From: Alphaproteobacteria bacterium
GTDB lineage: Bacteria; Pseudomonadota; Alphaproteobacteria; JAUXUR01
NCBI GenBank assembly: GCA_030680745.1
Contig: JAUXUR010000046.1
Coordinates: 1-64,000, forward strand
Length of the DNA: 64,000 nt
Direction: 5' to 3'
Of this stretch, positions 25,584-34,397 are shown piece by piece. The notes beneath the pieces were generated by a model, which saw only the letters and a list, made by a program, of their open reading frames with translations, was not told the origin of the DNA and searched no databases. A program made the position numbers and the translations under genes. The stretch's first letter is position 1. Every line of letters starts with the position of its first letter.

Positions 25584-26624
25584 ATGCGAATTTTAGGGGC
25601 ACTCGCTGGCGGCGCTCATGGTGGTGCTGAAACGTTTTATACTAGGTTAATGATTGCATTACATGAATCTGGTATTCAAACACATGCTATTTTACGTCTT
25701 TTTGATGCGCGTATTGAACAATTTAAAGAAAAAAACTTACCTTATACAGCGGCACCTTTTGGTGGTCTGTTTGATTTTCAAACAAAACGAATTTTTAAAG
25801 AGCAAATAAAAAAAATTGATCCTCAGATTGTTTTAACTTTTATGAATCGTGCGACTGTAAAATGCCCTCGCAGTAAAAATGATAATTTTGTTCAATTAGC
25901 ACGATTGGGTGGTTATTATAATTTAAAATATTATAAAAAGGCTGATTATCTCATAGCGCTAACGCACGATATTTACGATTATATTATTCAAAATGGATGG
26001 CCAAAAGAAAAAGTACATTATTTGCCTAATTTTGCTGTTCAGATACCCGGCACCCCCATTAATCGTCAAGATCTTGATACGCCTGACGATGTGCCTCTTC
26101 TTGTCACTTTAGCGCGCCTCCATGACGCAAAAGCCATTGATGTGCTGTTACACGCCATGACTCAAGTAAAAGATGCCTACCTATGGATTGCGGGCGAAGG
26201 TCCTCTACGTCAAGAACTTGAATCACTCATGAATTCTTTAGGATTGCAAAATCGAGTTCGCTTTTTAGGTTGGCGTCAAGATATTCCTGATTTAATTGCA
26301 ACATCCGATATGGTTGTATTTCCATCCCGTTACGAGCCACATGGAACAGTTGTCCTTGAAGCGTGGATGCACGAACGACCACTTATTGCTGCAGCAAGTA
26401 AAGGCCCTGCAGGTCTTGTAAATGATGGCGAAAACGGTCTTTTAGTTCCCATAAATGATGCAGATTCACTTGCAAAGGCAATTCAAAAAGTGCTGAATTC
26501 TTCAGAACTCGCCGCTAATTTAGTAATTCAGGGCAAAGAAACTTACACAAAACACCATTCTCAAAAAGCAGTTTTATCGCAATACACTGAATTCTTTCAA
26601 AAAGTTGTTCAAAAGACTTCGTAA
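25584..26624 (+). CDS. Glycosyltransferase family 4 (GT-B fold)
   Basis: A 346-residue glycosyltransferase. The C-terminal GT4 domain has the GEGPLRQELE and GWRQDIPDL segments and the E-x7-E motif (EPHGTVVLE), where the first Glu contacts the nucleotide sugar. The N-terminal GGAHGGAETF is the acceptor-side glycine loop. It probably adds a sugar in lipopolysaccharide or glycolipid synthesis at the inner membrane. I chose the ATG at 25584; an in-frame TTG at 25572 precedes it without support. It is a single gene. Confidence 0.85.
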   Translation: MRILGALAGGAHGGAETFYTRLMIALHESGIQTHAILRLFDARIEQFKEKNLPYTAAPFGGLFDFQTKRIFKEQIKKIDPQIVLTFMNRATVKCPRSKNDNFVQLARLGGYYNLKYYKKADYLIALTHDIYDYIIQNGWPKEKVHYLPNFAVQIPGTPINRQDLDTPDDVPLLVTLARLHDAKAIDVLLHAMTQVKDAYLWIAGEGPLRQELESLMNSLGLQNRVRFLGWRQDIPDLIATSDMVVFPSRYEPHGTVVLEAWMHERPLIAAASKGPAGLVNDGENGLLVPINDADSLAKAIQKVLNSSELAANLVIQGKETYTKHHSQKAVLSQYTEFFQKVVQKTS

Positions 26625-26627
26625 ATC

Positions 26628-26656
26628 TTGACAATAAACCATTGAAATGGTCTAAT
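26628..26656 (+). promoter_or_regulatory. Sigma-70-type promoter of ihfB
   Basis: TTGACA (26628-26633) is separated by exactly 17 bases from TCTAAT (26651-26656), an excellent match to the vegetative promoter consensus, about 95 nt upstream of ihfB. The -35 box starts four bases after the glycosyltransferase stop codon. Confidence 0.65.
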
Positions 26657-26765
26657 ATTATATTAACGCTCTAAAAAGACTGGAATTTTTTTTTAGAACA
26701 TTTTATAATAAATAAAAACATCCTCTTAATGATAAGCATTAAAAAGGTGAATGGAGGAACAAAAA

Positions 26766-27047
26766 TTGACAAGATCAGAGCTTATTTCAAAACTGTCGAA
26801 AATTAATCCGCAACTCTATCAACAAGACTTAGAAAAAGTTGTGGTAACTATTTTTGATGAAATCATGTCAGCCCTTGCACGCGGTGATCGTGTTGAGCTT
26901 CGTGGTTTTGGCACTTTTTCAGTTAAAACGCGTGAAGCGCGTCTTGCACGCAATCCACGCACAGGCGAATCTGTTAAAGTAAAACCCAAAGCAACGCCGG
27001 CTTTTAGAATGGGTAAAGAATTGCGTGAAAGATTAAATATTAAGTAA
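26766..27047 (+). CDS. ihfB: Integration host factor beta subunit
   Basis: A 93-residue DNA-bending protein of the HU/IHF family. The RGFGTFSV strand and the beta-arm RNPRTGE (with the DNA-intercalating Pro) are intact, and the N-terminal TRSELISKL with the longer helix 2 favour IhfB over HU or IhfA. I place the start at a TTG (26766), eight bases after GGAGG (26753-26757); an ATG at 26751 is in frame but would overlap this Shine-Dalgarno. It acts on the nucleoid as a heterodimer with IhfA. Confidence 0.82.
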   Translation: MTRSELISKLSKINPQLYQQDLEKVVVTIFDEIMSALARGDRVELRGFGTFSVKTREARLARNPRTGESVKVKPKATPAFRMGKELRERLNIK

Positions 27048-27646
27048 TACTTAAAATTACTTCAGGATGTGTGCGGATTGATAAAGTTGTACAAGCTATA
27101 ATTGTATCTTGTGTTTAATTGAAAATCTTAAAATCTGTCGCGTTCACTTTGAAGGGTTATAAAGTATCGCAATTATATGATCAAATTGCATGGTGAAACT
27201 TTGCGTTCATTCTGTCTGGATATGTAGTATTTTTTGGGTTAAGCGTAAGAATGAGGCATGAAGTGTAGTCTCTTCTAATCTACGGGACAATTTTTAATTT
27301 TAGATTCCCTGTTTGATTCCCACAGCACTGTTTTCCTGAACGCGTTGAAGCGAAGCTTCATACGCAGATTTAGGATCTAAAACGAAATTCATGCTCCTAT
27401 GAGCATGATTCTAAAGTTTTTTAAGCATGCCATGATCTTTGATCATGATTATTATTGGACCCTGAATCGGCATTCGAGTCCTTTGGACTCTCACTGGTTC
27501 AGGGAAACAGATGGGTTGTTGGTAGATTTAGCCGCAAACTATATTTTTGTCCGGTAGATTGAGTTTCTTCTTACATAAGAAACAAAAGATGCTCTATTAA
27601 GCAAAATAAAAAATATTATAAAACTCCTCGAAAATTTTAATGACCT
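27048..27646. repeat. 600-bp intergenic mosaic of repeats, including element E (27429-27562)
   Basis: No gene is supportable. Segments recognisable from elsewhere are a GAATGAGGCATGAAGTGTAG core (about 27250, like D2), a CATGATC-TTTGATCATG palindrome (about 27431-27447), nested hairpins CCCTGAA/TTCAGGG with inner GAGTCCTTTGGACTC, and a TATTTTTGTCCGGTAGATTG end (27542-27561). The last three recur in the same order at 40504-40641. The tail resembles 24748-24783. It appears to be layered insertion and decay. Confidence 0.55.
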
Positions 27647-28381
27647 CTAATTATTAATAAAGCTCGCATAATAATTCGTCGATAAATTATCACAAAACGA
27701 CCATTTTTCATTGATCGGATTAAATTTCATCCCTTGAAGGGTACTGATATTTAAATTATTTTGACGCATTATATGTGAAAGCTCAGAAGGTTTAATAAAT
27801 TTTGACCATTGGTGTGTTCCTACAGGTATTAACTTCAAAAGATATTCTGCGCCTATAATGGCTTTAAGATATGATAATGGCGTTCGATTCAAGGTTGAAA
27901 TAATGAGTAATCCAGTGGGTTTTAATAATTTTGATAAAAGAGAAATAAATAATTCAAGCGAATCTACATGCTCTAAAATTTCGCTTGCAATAATAACATC
28001 AAATTGATTATTTGGATTAAAATCCTCTAAAGATGTAGCATGATAATTTATCTCTAAATCTTGTTCTTCTGCATGCTTTTGGGCAATGTCTATAAGTGAT
28101 TTTGTCGCATCAATGCCTGCCACATTGGCGCCTAACCGGCATAAGGGTTCACTTAAAATGCCCCCGCCGCATCCAACATCTAAAATATGTAAATTTTCAA
28201 AAGGTTTAAAATCTAGCATAATGGGCTTTAAATGTTTTTGAATCTCTTGTTTAATAAATGAAATACGTAAAGGATTCAAGAGATGTAAAGGTCTTGATGA
28301 TCCTTTAGGATCCCACCAATCCTTAGCCATTTGTGAAAAATGCGCTATTTCACGCGGTGAAATTGTTTGTGTATTTTGCAT
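27647..28381 (-). CDS. ubiG: Ubiquinone biosynthesis O-methyltransferase UbiG
   Basis: A 244-residue SAM methyltransferase. The SAM-binding motif I is LDVGCGGG (67-74), preceded by the UbiG-specific MAKDWWDPKGSSRPLHLLNPLR region (about 18-39); IIASEILEHVD and the later GTHQWSKFI segment are also characteristic. It performs the two O-methylation steps of ubiquinone synthesis at the inner membrane surface. It is divergent from lysC. Confidence 0.93.
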   Translation of the reverse strand: MQNTQTISPREIAHFSQMAKDWWDPKGSSRPLHLLNPLRISFIKQEIQKHLKPIMLDFKPFENLHILDVGCGGGILSEPLCRLGANVAGIDATKSLIDIAQKHAEEQDLEINYHATSLEDFNPNNQFDVIIASEILEHVDSLELFISLLSKLLKPTGLLIISTLNRTPLSYLKAIIGAEYLLKLIPVGTHQWSKFIKPSELSHIMRQNNLNISTLQGMKFNPINEKWSFCDNLSTNYYASFINN

Positions 28382-28485
28382 GATTCATATTATTTTCAGT
28401 TAAAGCACTTCAGAAAATGCTTATTTTATGGAATAATCGGACTAAGTATAGTTTTTTTTATCTAAAACGAAAAGGCATTAATTGA

Positions 28486-29706
28486 ATGGCACGTATTGTG
28501 CAAAAATTTGGGGGCAGCTCTGTTGCGAATTTAGACAGAATCATGCATGTTGCCCATCTTGTAAAACGCGAAGTTGATGCTGGTAATGAAGTAGCTGTTG
28601 TGGTGTCTGCAATGGCAGGCGTTACCAACCAATTGGTTGAATTAGTCCAAAAAGTAAGCCCTTTTTATGATTTGCGTGAACATGATGTAGTTGTATCATC
28701 GGGAGAGCAAATAACAGCTGGTCTTTTATCACTCGTTTTGCAAAGCATGGGTATTCAGGCACGATCCTGGCTCGCATGGCAATTGCCTGTTTTGACAGAT
28801 GAATCACATTCAAAAGCGCGTATTCAATTGATTCGTGCAGATTTATTAAAAGAAGAACTTTCAAATAACAAAGTTGCCGTGTTAACAGGGTTTCAAGGTA
28901 TTACTGAAGATAAACGCATTACAACGTTAGGACGTGGTGGATCAGATACATCTGCTGTTGCATTAGCTGCTGTTCTTAAAGCTGATTTTTGTGATATTTA
29001 TACAGATGTAGATGGTATTTATACAGCTGACCCTAATATTGTTTCAAAAGCACGTAAAATTGATAAAATAACATTCGAAGAAATGCTTGAATTTGCGTCA
29101 CAAGGCGCTAAAGTTCTTCAAACCAATTCTGTGGAGATGGCCATGCGTCATAATGTGCGCGTTCGTGTTCGTTCAAGTTTTTCAGATGTGCCCGGTACAT
29201 GGGTTGTTGATGAAAGCGAAATTCTCGATCATGCGCCTGTTTCAGGCATTGCCCATAGTAGGGACGAGGCTAAAATTACATTGGTTGATTTAATTGATCA
29301 TCCCTCATCTTTTGAAAAAATTTTTACGCCCCTTTCCGAAGCGCATATTAATGTGGATATGATTGTCAAAAATATTTCGACAAGTGCTGGCAAAATTGAT
29401 TTAACATTTACAGTGTCGAAGGGTGATCTTGAACGCACGCTTTATGTCCTAGAACAAAGACTTACTGAAAATGTTTTCGATAAAATTAATTTTGATCCAG
29501 ATGTTGCTAAGGTCTCGGTCATTGGGCTCGGCATGAAAAGTCATGCAGGTATTGCAAGCACAATGTTTAAGACGCTCTCTGAAAAAGGGATACCGATTTA
29601 TGTTATCTCAACATCAGAGGTCAAAATCAGCGTGTTAATTGCCGAGGAATATTTAGAATTGGCTGTTAGAGCATTACATGCAGCGTATAATTTGGATGCG
29701 CATTAG
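28486..29706 (+). CDS. lysC: Aspartate kinase
   Basis: A 406-residue monofunctional aspartokinase: KFGGSSVAN (7-15) for ATP and aspartate binding, GRGGSDTSA (149-157), and two C-terminal ACT domains (about 265-400) for allosteric control by lysine and/or threonine. It catalyses the first step to lysine, threonine, methionine and diaminopimelate; the last is needed for peptidoglycan even in reduced symbiont genomes. AAAAGG precedes the ATG. Element A2 begins four nt after its stop. Confidence 0.94.
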   Translation: MARIVQKFGGSSVANLDRIMHVAHLVKREVDAGNEVAVVVSAMAGVTNQLVELVQKVSPFYDLREHDVVVSSGEQITAGLLSLVLQSMGIQARSWLAWQLPVLTDESHSKARIQLIRADLLKEELSNNKVAVLTGFQGITEDKRITTLGRGGSDTSAVALAAVLKADFCDIYTDVDGIYTADPNIVSKARKIDKITFEEMLEFASQGAKVLQTNSVEMAMRHNVRVRVRSSFSDVPGTWVVDESEILDHAPVSGIAHSRDEAKITLVDLIDHPSSFEKIFTPLSEAHINVDMIVKNISTSAGKIDLTFTVSKGDLERTLYVLEQRLTENVFDKINFDPDVAKVSVIGLGMKSHAGIASTMFKTLSEKGIPIYVISTSEVKISVLIAEEYLELAVRALHAAYNLDAH

Positions 29707-29710
29707 ATGT

Positions 29711-29780
29711 AACTACCCACTCTATGAGCAAATTCGTCGTCAGGTCTACACGAAAATTAAATATGGGCGGTACTCATGTA
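29711..29780 (+). repeat. Family A element, copy A2 (truncated)
   Basis: Starts with AACTACCCACTCTATGAG and runs to the CTCATGTA core, after which a family C end (TATAGTGAAATAACTT) takes over. It sits four nt past the lysC stop in the same gene-relative orientation as A1, A3 and A4. Confidence 0.75.
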
Positions 29781-30034
29781 TAGTGAAATAACTTGAAAAA
29801 GCCGTATGTTAAAAGTATTTAAAATCAACCAGTTCGTCGTCGCGTGCCACGAAGGCGCGCGGCAATCCATACTTTTGAATGATCCACTAAAAACTGTGGA
29901 TTACCACAAACATCTTCGTGCAATCACCTAGATGTTTTCGCAATGACGAACCTGTAATTTGAGACAAGGAAAGAGGAGCAAAGCTTAGTCGCGCCCGAAG
30001 TGAACGACAATCGACGCTATGTTCAAGTTATAGT
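29779..30034 (+). repeat. Family C element interrupted by a REP-like palindrome (C2)
   Basis: The left C end is at 29779-29795 and a degraded right end (TTCAAGTTATAGTG) is at about 30022-30035. Inside lies about 120 bp (29832-29952) running from GTTCGTCGTCGCG through GGCAATCCA to TGGATTACC and GCAATGACGAAC. This is the same type of GC-richer palindrome found inside the 60.6-61.0 kb element. Confidence 0.6.
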
Positions 30035-30075
30035 GCGTGCGCTTATTGTTAGAAAGGATAGCCTTATGCGTCTTA

Positions 30076-30546
30076 TTATGAAGGTAGCAAGATTTTAGAA
30101 GAAAACCATAAAAGGAACGCAAAAAAAATATATCCAATTAAAAAAGAAAGAGGAACAAACATTTCTTTAAAAACGATTGCGCTCCAATTTCCTTTTTTTC
30201 CTGTGTTTTTCGTCAGTAATGTACAAACTTTAGCTGGTAAATGCTTCTCTAATTCAATAGTTAAATCATTACGTATTTCAACATTCTTCTTTATTGAAAA
30301 CAGAGAGCTTAACCAGGAAAGAGTAAGTATAAAGCCAAAAAGTAATACGGTATAAAGAAGAAATGGCTTTTGTGTGCCTCCCATGCTTTCAGAATCCCTT
30401 ATGTAAGCAATCATTCCTATCAGGGTGCCATTGATTGTTATCCAGAAATTATTGGCAGATTCACGGACATCACTCAATTTATTGATTGACTCCAACAACA
30501 ACCTATATTGATCGATGAAGGCTCTTTTACTATCTTCTCCGGTCAA
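30076..30546 (-). CDS. Small membrane protein, possibly RipA-family
   Basis: A 156-residue protein with an N-terminal soluble helix (DQYRLLLESINKLSDVRESANNF), two membrane helices at about 33-85, and another pair near the C-terminus (about 122-153). The N-terminal pattern and topology resemble the RipA-like octameric membrane proteins, whose function is poorly defined. The start is uncertain: the first in-frame candidate is a TTG at 30546 without a Shine-Dalgarno, and an ATG 47 bases upstream is in another frame, so the N-terminus may be damaged. Confidence 0.5.
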   Translation of the reverse strand: MTGEDSKRAFIDQYRLLLESINKLSDVRESANNFWITINGTLIGMIAYIRDSESMGGTQKPFLLYTVLLFGFILTLSWLSSLFSIKKNVEIRNDLTIELEKHLPAKVCTLLTKNTGKKGNWSAIVFKEMFVPLSFLIGYIFFAFLLWFSSKILLPS

Positions 30547-30702
30547 TGTAATTAGTAAAGACGAGGTAGATTTCTCCGTACGACTTTCCCTTATTCATTA
30601 ATCAGGCTATGTTTTTGATTGTTAAAATATAAAATAATTTAAGAAGAATTTGATTGTTTAGAAGCTTCACCCGTTTTATTTAATGGAGCTTCTTTGTTTT
30701 AA

Positions 30703-31144
30703 CTAAAAAATATTTTTTTCTAGCCAGGCTAAGTGACGTCTTTCGTCTTCAAGACCCTGTTTTAAAAGGTCGCTTACTTCTTCAGGAATATTTGGGCAAT
30801 TATTGATACGTTCATAAGCGTTGGTTGTATCAATTTCGTTGGTTCTCAGCCTTTAGGATTGTCATGTTTCCTATTAAATTGTCTAAAATGACTTTGCCTT
30901 TGGTGAGAACACTTTTAAGGCTGGGGCCTGTTGGGGGAACTTCATCCTTACTTTTGATAAAAGAAGAAAGCTCTTCAACGTGCTTTTCATGATCTTTTTT
31001 AAAATCTTGTAAAGCTTGTTTAGTTTCTTCTTTTTCTACACGATCAATCGCTGCTTCATAAGCAGCTATTGCATCATAATCAACCTCTATTGTATCTTTT
31101 ATTGCTTTTATAAAGTCTGATTCAAGTTGCTTTTCCGTTATCAT
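30703..31144 (-). pseudogene. Ferritin-like (DUF2383-type) protein, frameshifted
   Basis: The first 98 codons encode a four-helix-bundle start with metal-ligand-like motifs (DYDAIAAYEAAIDRVE and DHEKHVEEL) after a good AAGGAG. The frame then ends early, but a shift at about 30845-30855 restores similarity through TNEIDTTNAYERI and LEDERRHLAWLEKN to a TAG at 30703, giving the usual length of about 145 residues and the fourth helix. One extra or two missing bases would explain it. It is a recent frameshift or a sequencing error. Confidence 0.65.
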
Positions 31145-32171
31145 CTTTAGCTCCTTATTCGAGTAAAGTGTTGATTCACTATTGGTTTTCTACGCCTGAT
31201 ATAAGTGCGTGTCAATGGCTATGTTGCATAAATAGTAAAAATTTTTAATAAAAAATTAATTAATTATATGTATAGTATTTATACAATACATACTCTCAAC
31301 ATAAGAACAATTAGCTTTTTTTATTTTTTTTAACCAATATATAAATCTGTTATTGTGAAATTTAATAATACTCAGCCACGAATGTCTAGATCTTTCATTA
31401 CAAGTCTTTCTTTAATATTATTTAATGAATGACATGAGCGAATTGATTTTCCAGTTTAAATTTTTTCATCTCAAAATATAGAGACATTTTACAAGTACGA
31501 CAAAACCCATCCCAAACAGATGCGACAGAACCTAATTAAGTCAATTTAACGCGCAAATTGTACCTTACCCAACAAAGCCATGCGACAGAGAAGGGTAGTG
31601 AGTTATTTTTTATAAAATTTATCCTTTTCTTTGATAAAAAAAATAAATAGTTTTAATTTTTTTTACTATATTATTGTTTTTTTGAAATATATAAAAGTAC
31701 ATATCCCAATCCATAAAATTTTTTTATTAATAGAATCCAATAATTGTTTAAATTGTATAACAAATTAATCAAATTCTATATTTCAATGATCTTTTGGATA
31801 AATTTTTTTTATATATGGAGATAAATAGTACGGTTTTTACTATTAGGTCTTTAATGAGTTTCCTCTGTAATCAAGGATTGACTTAGTATGAAATACGTAC
31901 TATAAGATCTCGCAGCATAAAGATGCTTTAAAGCTTCGTCCAATAAGCGAAGCATAAGGAGTGAACTCTAAAAAGAGACTCATCCGATCCTCATTAAACT
32001 TTCTCAAAAATAAACAAATATCTAAAAAACCAACTGTAGTTTGTAAGGACAAATGAAAGTTGTAGATTTTGTTTAATCAATAATTATCAAGCTGGTTTTG
32101 AAAAACGTTCTGAACGTCCCTATGGCCGTATGGAACAATATTATTAAAACCTATAAACAGGACATCAAGTT
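31145..32171. other. About 1 kb AT-rich region without an intact gene
   Basis: I see no intact gene. Fragments of interest: GGCTATGTTGCATAAA (about 31217) resembles an insertion-sequence end; CCCATCCCAAACAGATGCGA (about 31507) resembles 40089-40110; and a frame of about 33 codons ending in a TAA at about 32147 (PYGRMEQYY C-terminus) looks like the tail of a lost gene. The rest is low-complexity A/T runs, consistent with decay. Confidence 0.5.
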
Positions 32172-32510
32172 ATGCAAACGAATAAAAACTTAATAAGATC
32201 TTGTGAAGTAAAAGGCGTAAAAGTTAAAAACATGAAAGATAAAAATCTTGGCGAGATTGTAGAAATCATGATTAACAAAACACAAGGAAAGATAGATTGC
32301 GTTGTTATTTCTTTTTGAGGGTTCTTGGGCATAGGAGATAAGTTCTTTGCGATACCGTGGCATGTTCTCAGTTATCATCCTGAAAAAGACTGCTTTCGAG
32401 TAAATATCAGCAGAGAAGAATTCAAAAACTCACCAGGTTTTAGTAATGATTATTGGCCAGATTCATATGATCCTTATTGGACGGAGGCTGCAACAAACTA
32501 CTATCTATAA
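32172..32510 (+). pseudogene. PRC-barrel domain protein with in-frame TGA
   Basis: The frame from ATG 32172 to TAA 32510 encodes a PRC-barrel protein: SCEVKGVKVKNMKDKNLGEI, then KIDCVVISF, a TGA at 32316-32318, then GFLGIGDKFFAIPWHVL and a Tyr/Trp-rich tail. The TGA falls where Gly normally occurs in the family (GGFLGIGDK), so GGA to TGA is the simplest change. Genuine genes here end in TGA, so recoding is unlikely. AGGACA lies upstream. Such proteins are often stress-related. Confidence 0.7.
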
Positions 32511-32759
32511 ATTTTTTACTTCACTTTTGAGGTATAAATCAAAATATTATCAGAAAAAATTGAAATATAATAAAAGGAAGTTTGATGGAACAATAGAGGA
32601 ATCTTATAGATGATAAGATTACTAAAACAAAAGAGCCTTACCAAGAGCTTGAATGTGTTTTATAAAAATTTATGGCCACAAAAAAAGGAGAAGATAAAAA
32701 TAAATTGATAAACTTATAGATCTCTTCAAATGGAAATAATAAAACTAAAGGATAGCACT

Positions 32760-33050
32760 ATGAAAAAATTACTCTTTGTTTGTTCTACGATTGTATGCTG
32801 TATATTTGGAAACTCACCACAGAGTTTTGCAGATAAGGAAACTCCATCTTCGGGGCCAATCGTTAAACAATCTGACTCCTCCCGTTCAGCGAATTCGCAA
32901 ATAATAGAGAATGATGAAGGCAGGGATAATTCTGCAAAAGGTTCTTCCTCAGATGATAGAGGCATGGAATCTAATGCACCACGTTCATCAGACGAAGAAC
33001 GTAATATACCAAATTCTATTAATAATCGAAATTATCTGTTACAATACTGA
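32760..33050 (+). CDS. Small secreted Ser/Glu/Asp-rich protein
   Basis: A 96-residue protein with a signal peptide (cut near SFA-D, about residue 25). The mature part is disordered-looking and rich in Ser, Asp, Glu and Asn. I chose the ATG at 32760 with AAAGGA upstream. The C-terminus may be artificial because IS630-like sequence begins within 30 nt, so an original longer gene could be truncated. About 250 nt upstream (32511-32759) hold only a degenerate coding trace. Confidence 0.5.
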   Translation: MKKLLFVCSTIVCCIFGNSPQSFADKETPSSGPIVKQSDSSRSANSQIIENDEGRDNSAKGSSSDDRGMESNAPRSSDEERNIPNSINNRNYLLQY

Positions 33051-33075
33051 CATAGAAAATATAGAGGTCTATATC

Positions 33076-33513
33076 ATGAGTTATGACACTAAATTTAGGT
33101 TGAGAGTTGTGAGCAATATATTGGAAGGATTTCCTGAATGAAGTAATGAACCTCTTTAAAATTAGCAGCAATACAATTGGCCGTTGGTTAAAAGAATATA
33201 AGGAAAATGGAGGTTTTGTAGAGAAAAAACGTAAAATTCATGAAGCAAGAAAAATAGATCCGGAAACCCTTAAAGCAGAAATTGAAAAAAATCCAGGCAC
33301 AACTATTGTTATGGATAACGCTTCTTTTCATAAAAGTTCAAAAACAAAGGAATTAATTGAAAAAGCAGGCTGTAACCTGTTGTATCTAGCTCCTTATTTA
33401 TCTGATTATAATCCATTGAAAATCAATGGGCTATTTTAAAGGCCCATTACAAAACTTTTAAGAGCCGAGGATACGAACATAATAATGCCATTGATGCTGC
33501 CTTTTTAAGGTGA
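33076..33513 (+). pseudogene. IS630-family transposase wreck
   Basis: Three frames carry successive parts of an IS630 transposase: MSYDTKFRLRVV (33076-33138), the HTH part ISSNTIGRWLKEY then jumping to IVMDNASFHKS and LYLAPYLSDYNP (33146-33439), and IENQWAILKAHYKTFKSRG to a TGA at 33513. There are two frameshifts, and the centre between the HTH and the DNASFH block is missing, including the first catalytic Asp. The element cannot transpose by itself. A TTAATAGAATTTACTATA sequence at 33517-33534 matches the outer end of the 60.6-61.0 kb repeat. Confidence 0.75.
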
Positions 33514-33604
33514 AAATTAATAGAATTTACTATATAAAGATAGTTAATGACAAATAATTCTTAATATGTACAATTGGTTAATAATAAAAAAAAATGAGAA
33601 CCTA

Positions 33605-34237
33605 ATGATTAAATATATCACCCAAAAGAATATTCATAATTTTTCAAATTCTATGACTGAATATTTTCATCACAGAAAGCTTATTTTTAGTGATAAATTA
33701 AAGTGGACGACAAAAAATTTAGGTTCTGAAAAAGAAGAAAAAGATAATTACGACACGGATCAAGCCGAGTATTTATTATATGTTCATCCAAAATACGGTG
33801 CTTGCGGTGGTGTAAGATTTATTCCTACAACTGGTAATTATATGCTTCCTGATGTTTTTTCATATTTAATCGAAAAACATACACTAATTCCTAAAACAGA
33901 AAAAATTTGGGAATCAAGCAGATTTTTTGCAAATATACCGCCTAATAGCGATAATACTATGATGAACCCCTCAATAATATTGTTTCTGGCAATGATTAAA
34001 TTTGGATTAGAAAAAAATATTGACTCAATCATAACTGTTATGAGCACAAGCATTGAGCGATTATCAAGAAAAGCAGGTTGGCCGGTTCATAGACTTTCAG
34101 AACCAAAAAAATGTCCTGAAAATCAAGAAATAACCTCCGTTGCTGGAATACTTGAAGTTTCAATGGATTGCTATAACACTATATTTGAAAAAGCAAATTC
34201 TGGAAAACAAAGCTGTGTCGACAATTTTCTATCATGA
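33605..34237 (+). CDS. luxI: LuxI-family acyl-homoserine-lactone synthase (orphan)
   Basis: A 210-residue protein with the set of residues invariant in autoinducer synthases: Arg24, Phe28 and Trp34 (RKLIFSDKLKW), Asp47 and Asp50 (KDNYD), Arg71 (GGVRFIPT), Phe85 (YMLPDVF), and Glu103-Ser105-Arg106 (WESSRFF). These enzymes couple an acyl chain from acyl-ACP to S-adenosylmethionine, releasing a diffusible acyl-homoserine lactone. The reading frame is full-length, unlike its neighbours. No luxR-type gene lies nearby. The ATG at 33605 matches the family start; an upstream ATG at 33566 adds 13 residues. IS630 debris lies just upstream, so acquisition by transfer is likely. Chain length cannot be predicted. 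Confidence 0.85.
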   Translation: MIKYITQKNIHNFSNSMTEYFHHRKLIFSDKLKWTTKNLGSEKEEKDNYDTDQAEYLLYVHPKYGACGGVRFIPTTGNYMLPDVFSYLIEKHTLIPKTEKIWESSRFFANIPPNSDNTMMNPSIILFLAMIKFGLEKNIDSIITVMSTSIERLSRKAGWPVHRLSEPKKCPENQEITSVAGILEVSMDCYNTIFEKANSGKQSCVDNFLS

Positions 34238-34333
34238 ATAAAAATTGTCCCATAGATTGATTGACGTTTATCTATTATAAATTCTTTTAAATTAGGGTCT
34301 TTTACCCAAAACACATCCTTGGTGTCGTCTTTT

Positions 34334-34375
34334 TAACTTACACTTTAAGGTGTTGCACTTCATTTTAGAAGATGA
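34334..34375 (-). repeat. Dispersed 42-bp repeat, copy 2 (inverted)
   Basis: The complement reads CATCTTCTAAAATGAAG then ACACCTTAAAGTGTA, matching 3581-3622 with few differences. It lies in the 160-nt gap between the luxI and mscS genes. A minus-strand coding trace at about 34250-34330 (containing VFWVKDPNLKEF) suggests another decayed gene here. Confidence 0.5.
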
Positions 34376-34397
34376 GTATATAAGGTTTAGTTAAACT

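Noticed and set aside
32316-32318. TGA read as tryptophan (alternative genetic code)
   Set aside because: Clear gene ends in this window use TGA as stop (for example uup), and the family residue at this site is Gly, not Trp.
32511-32759. Coding trace upstream of the small secreted gene
   Set aside because: The best frame (from about 32584) has stop codons after a few residues and again mid-way; I cannot assign a family, so I list no gene.
34240-34333. Minus-strand frame with VFWVKDPNLKEF
   Set aside because: Plausible coding composition, but short, without a start signal, and running into the luxI 3' end; probably a relic and not supportable as a gene.
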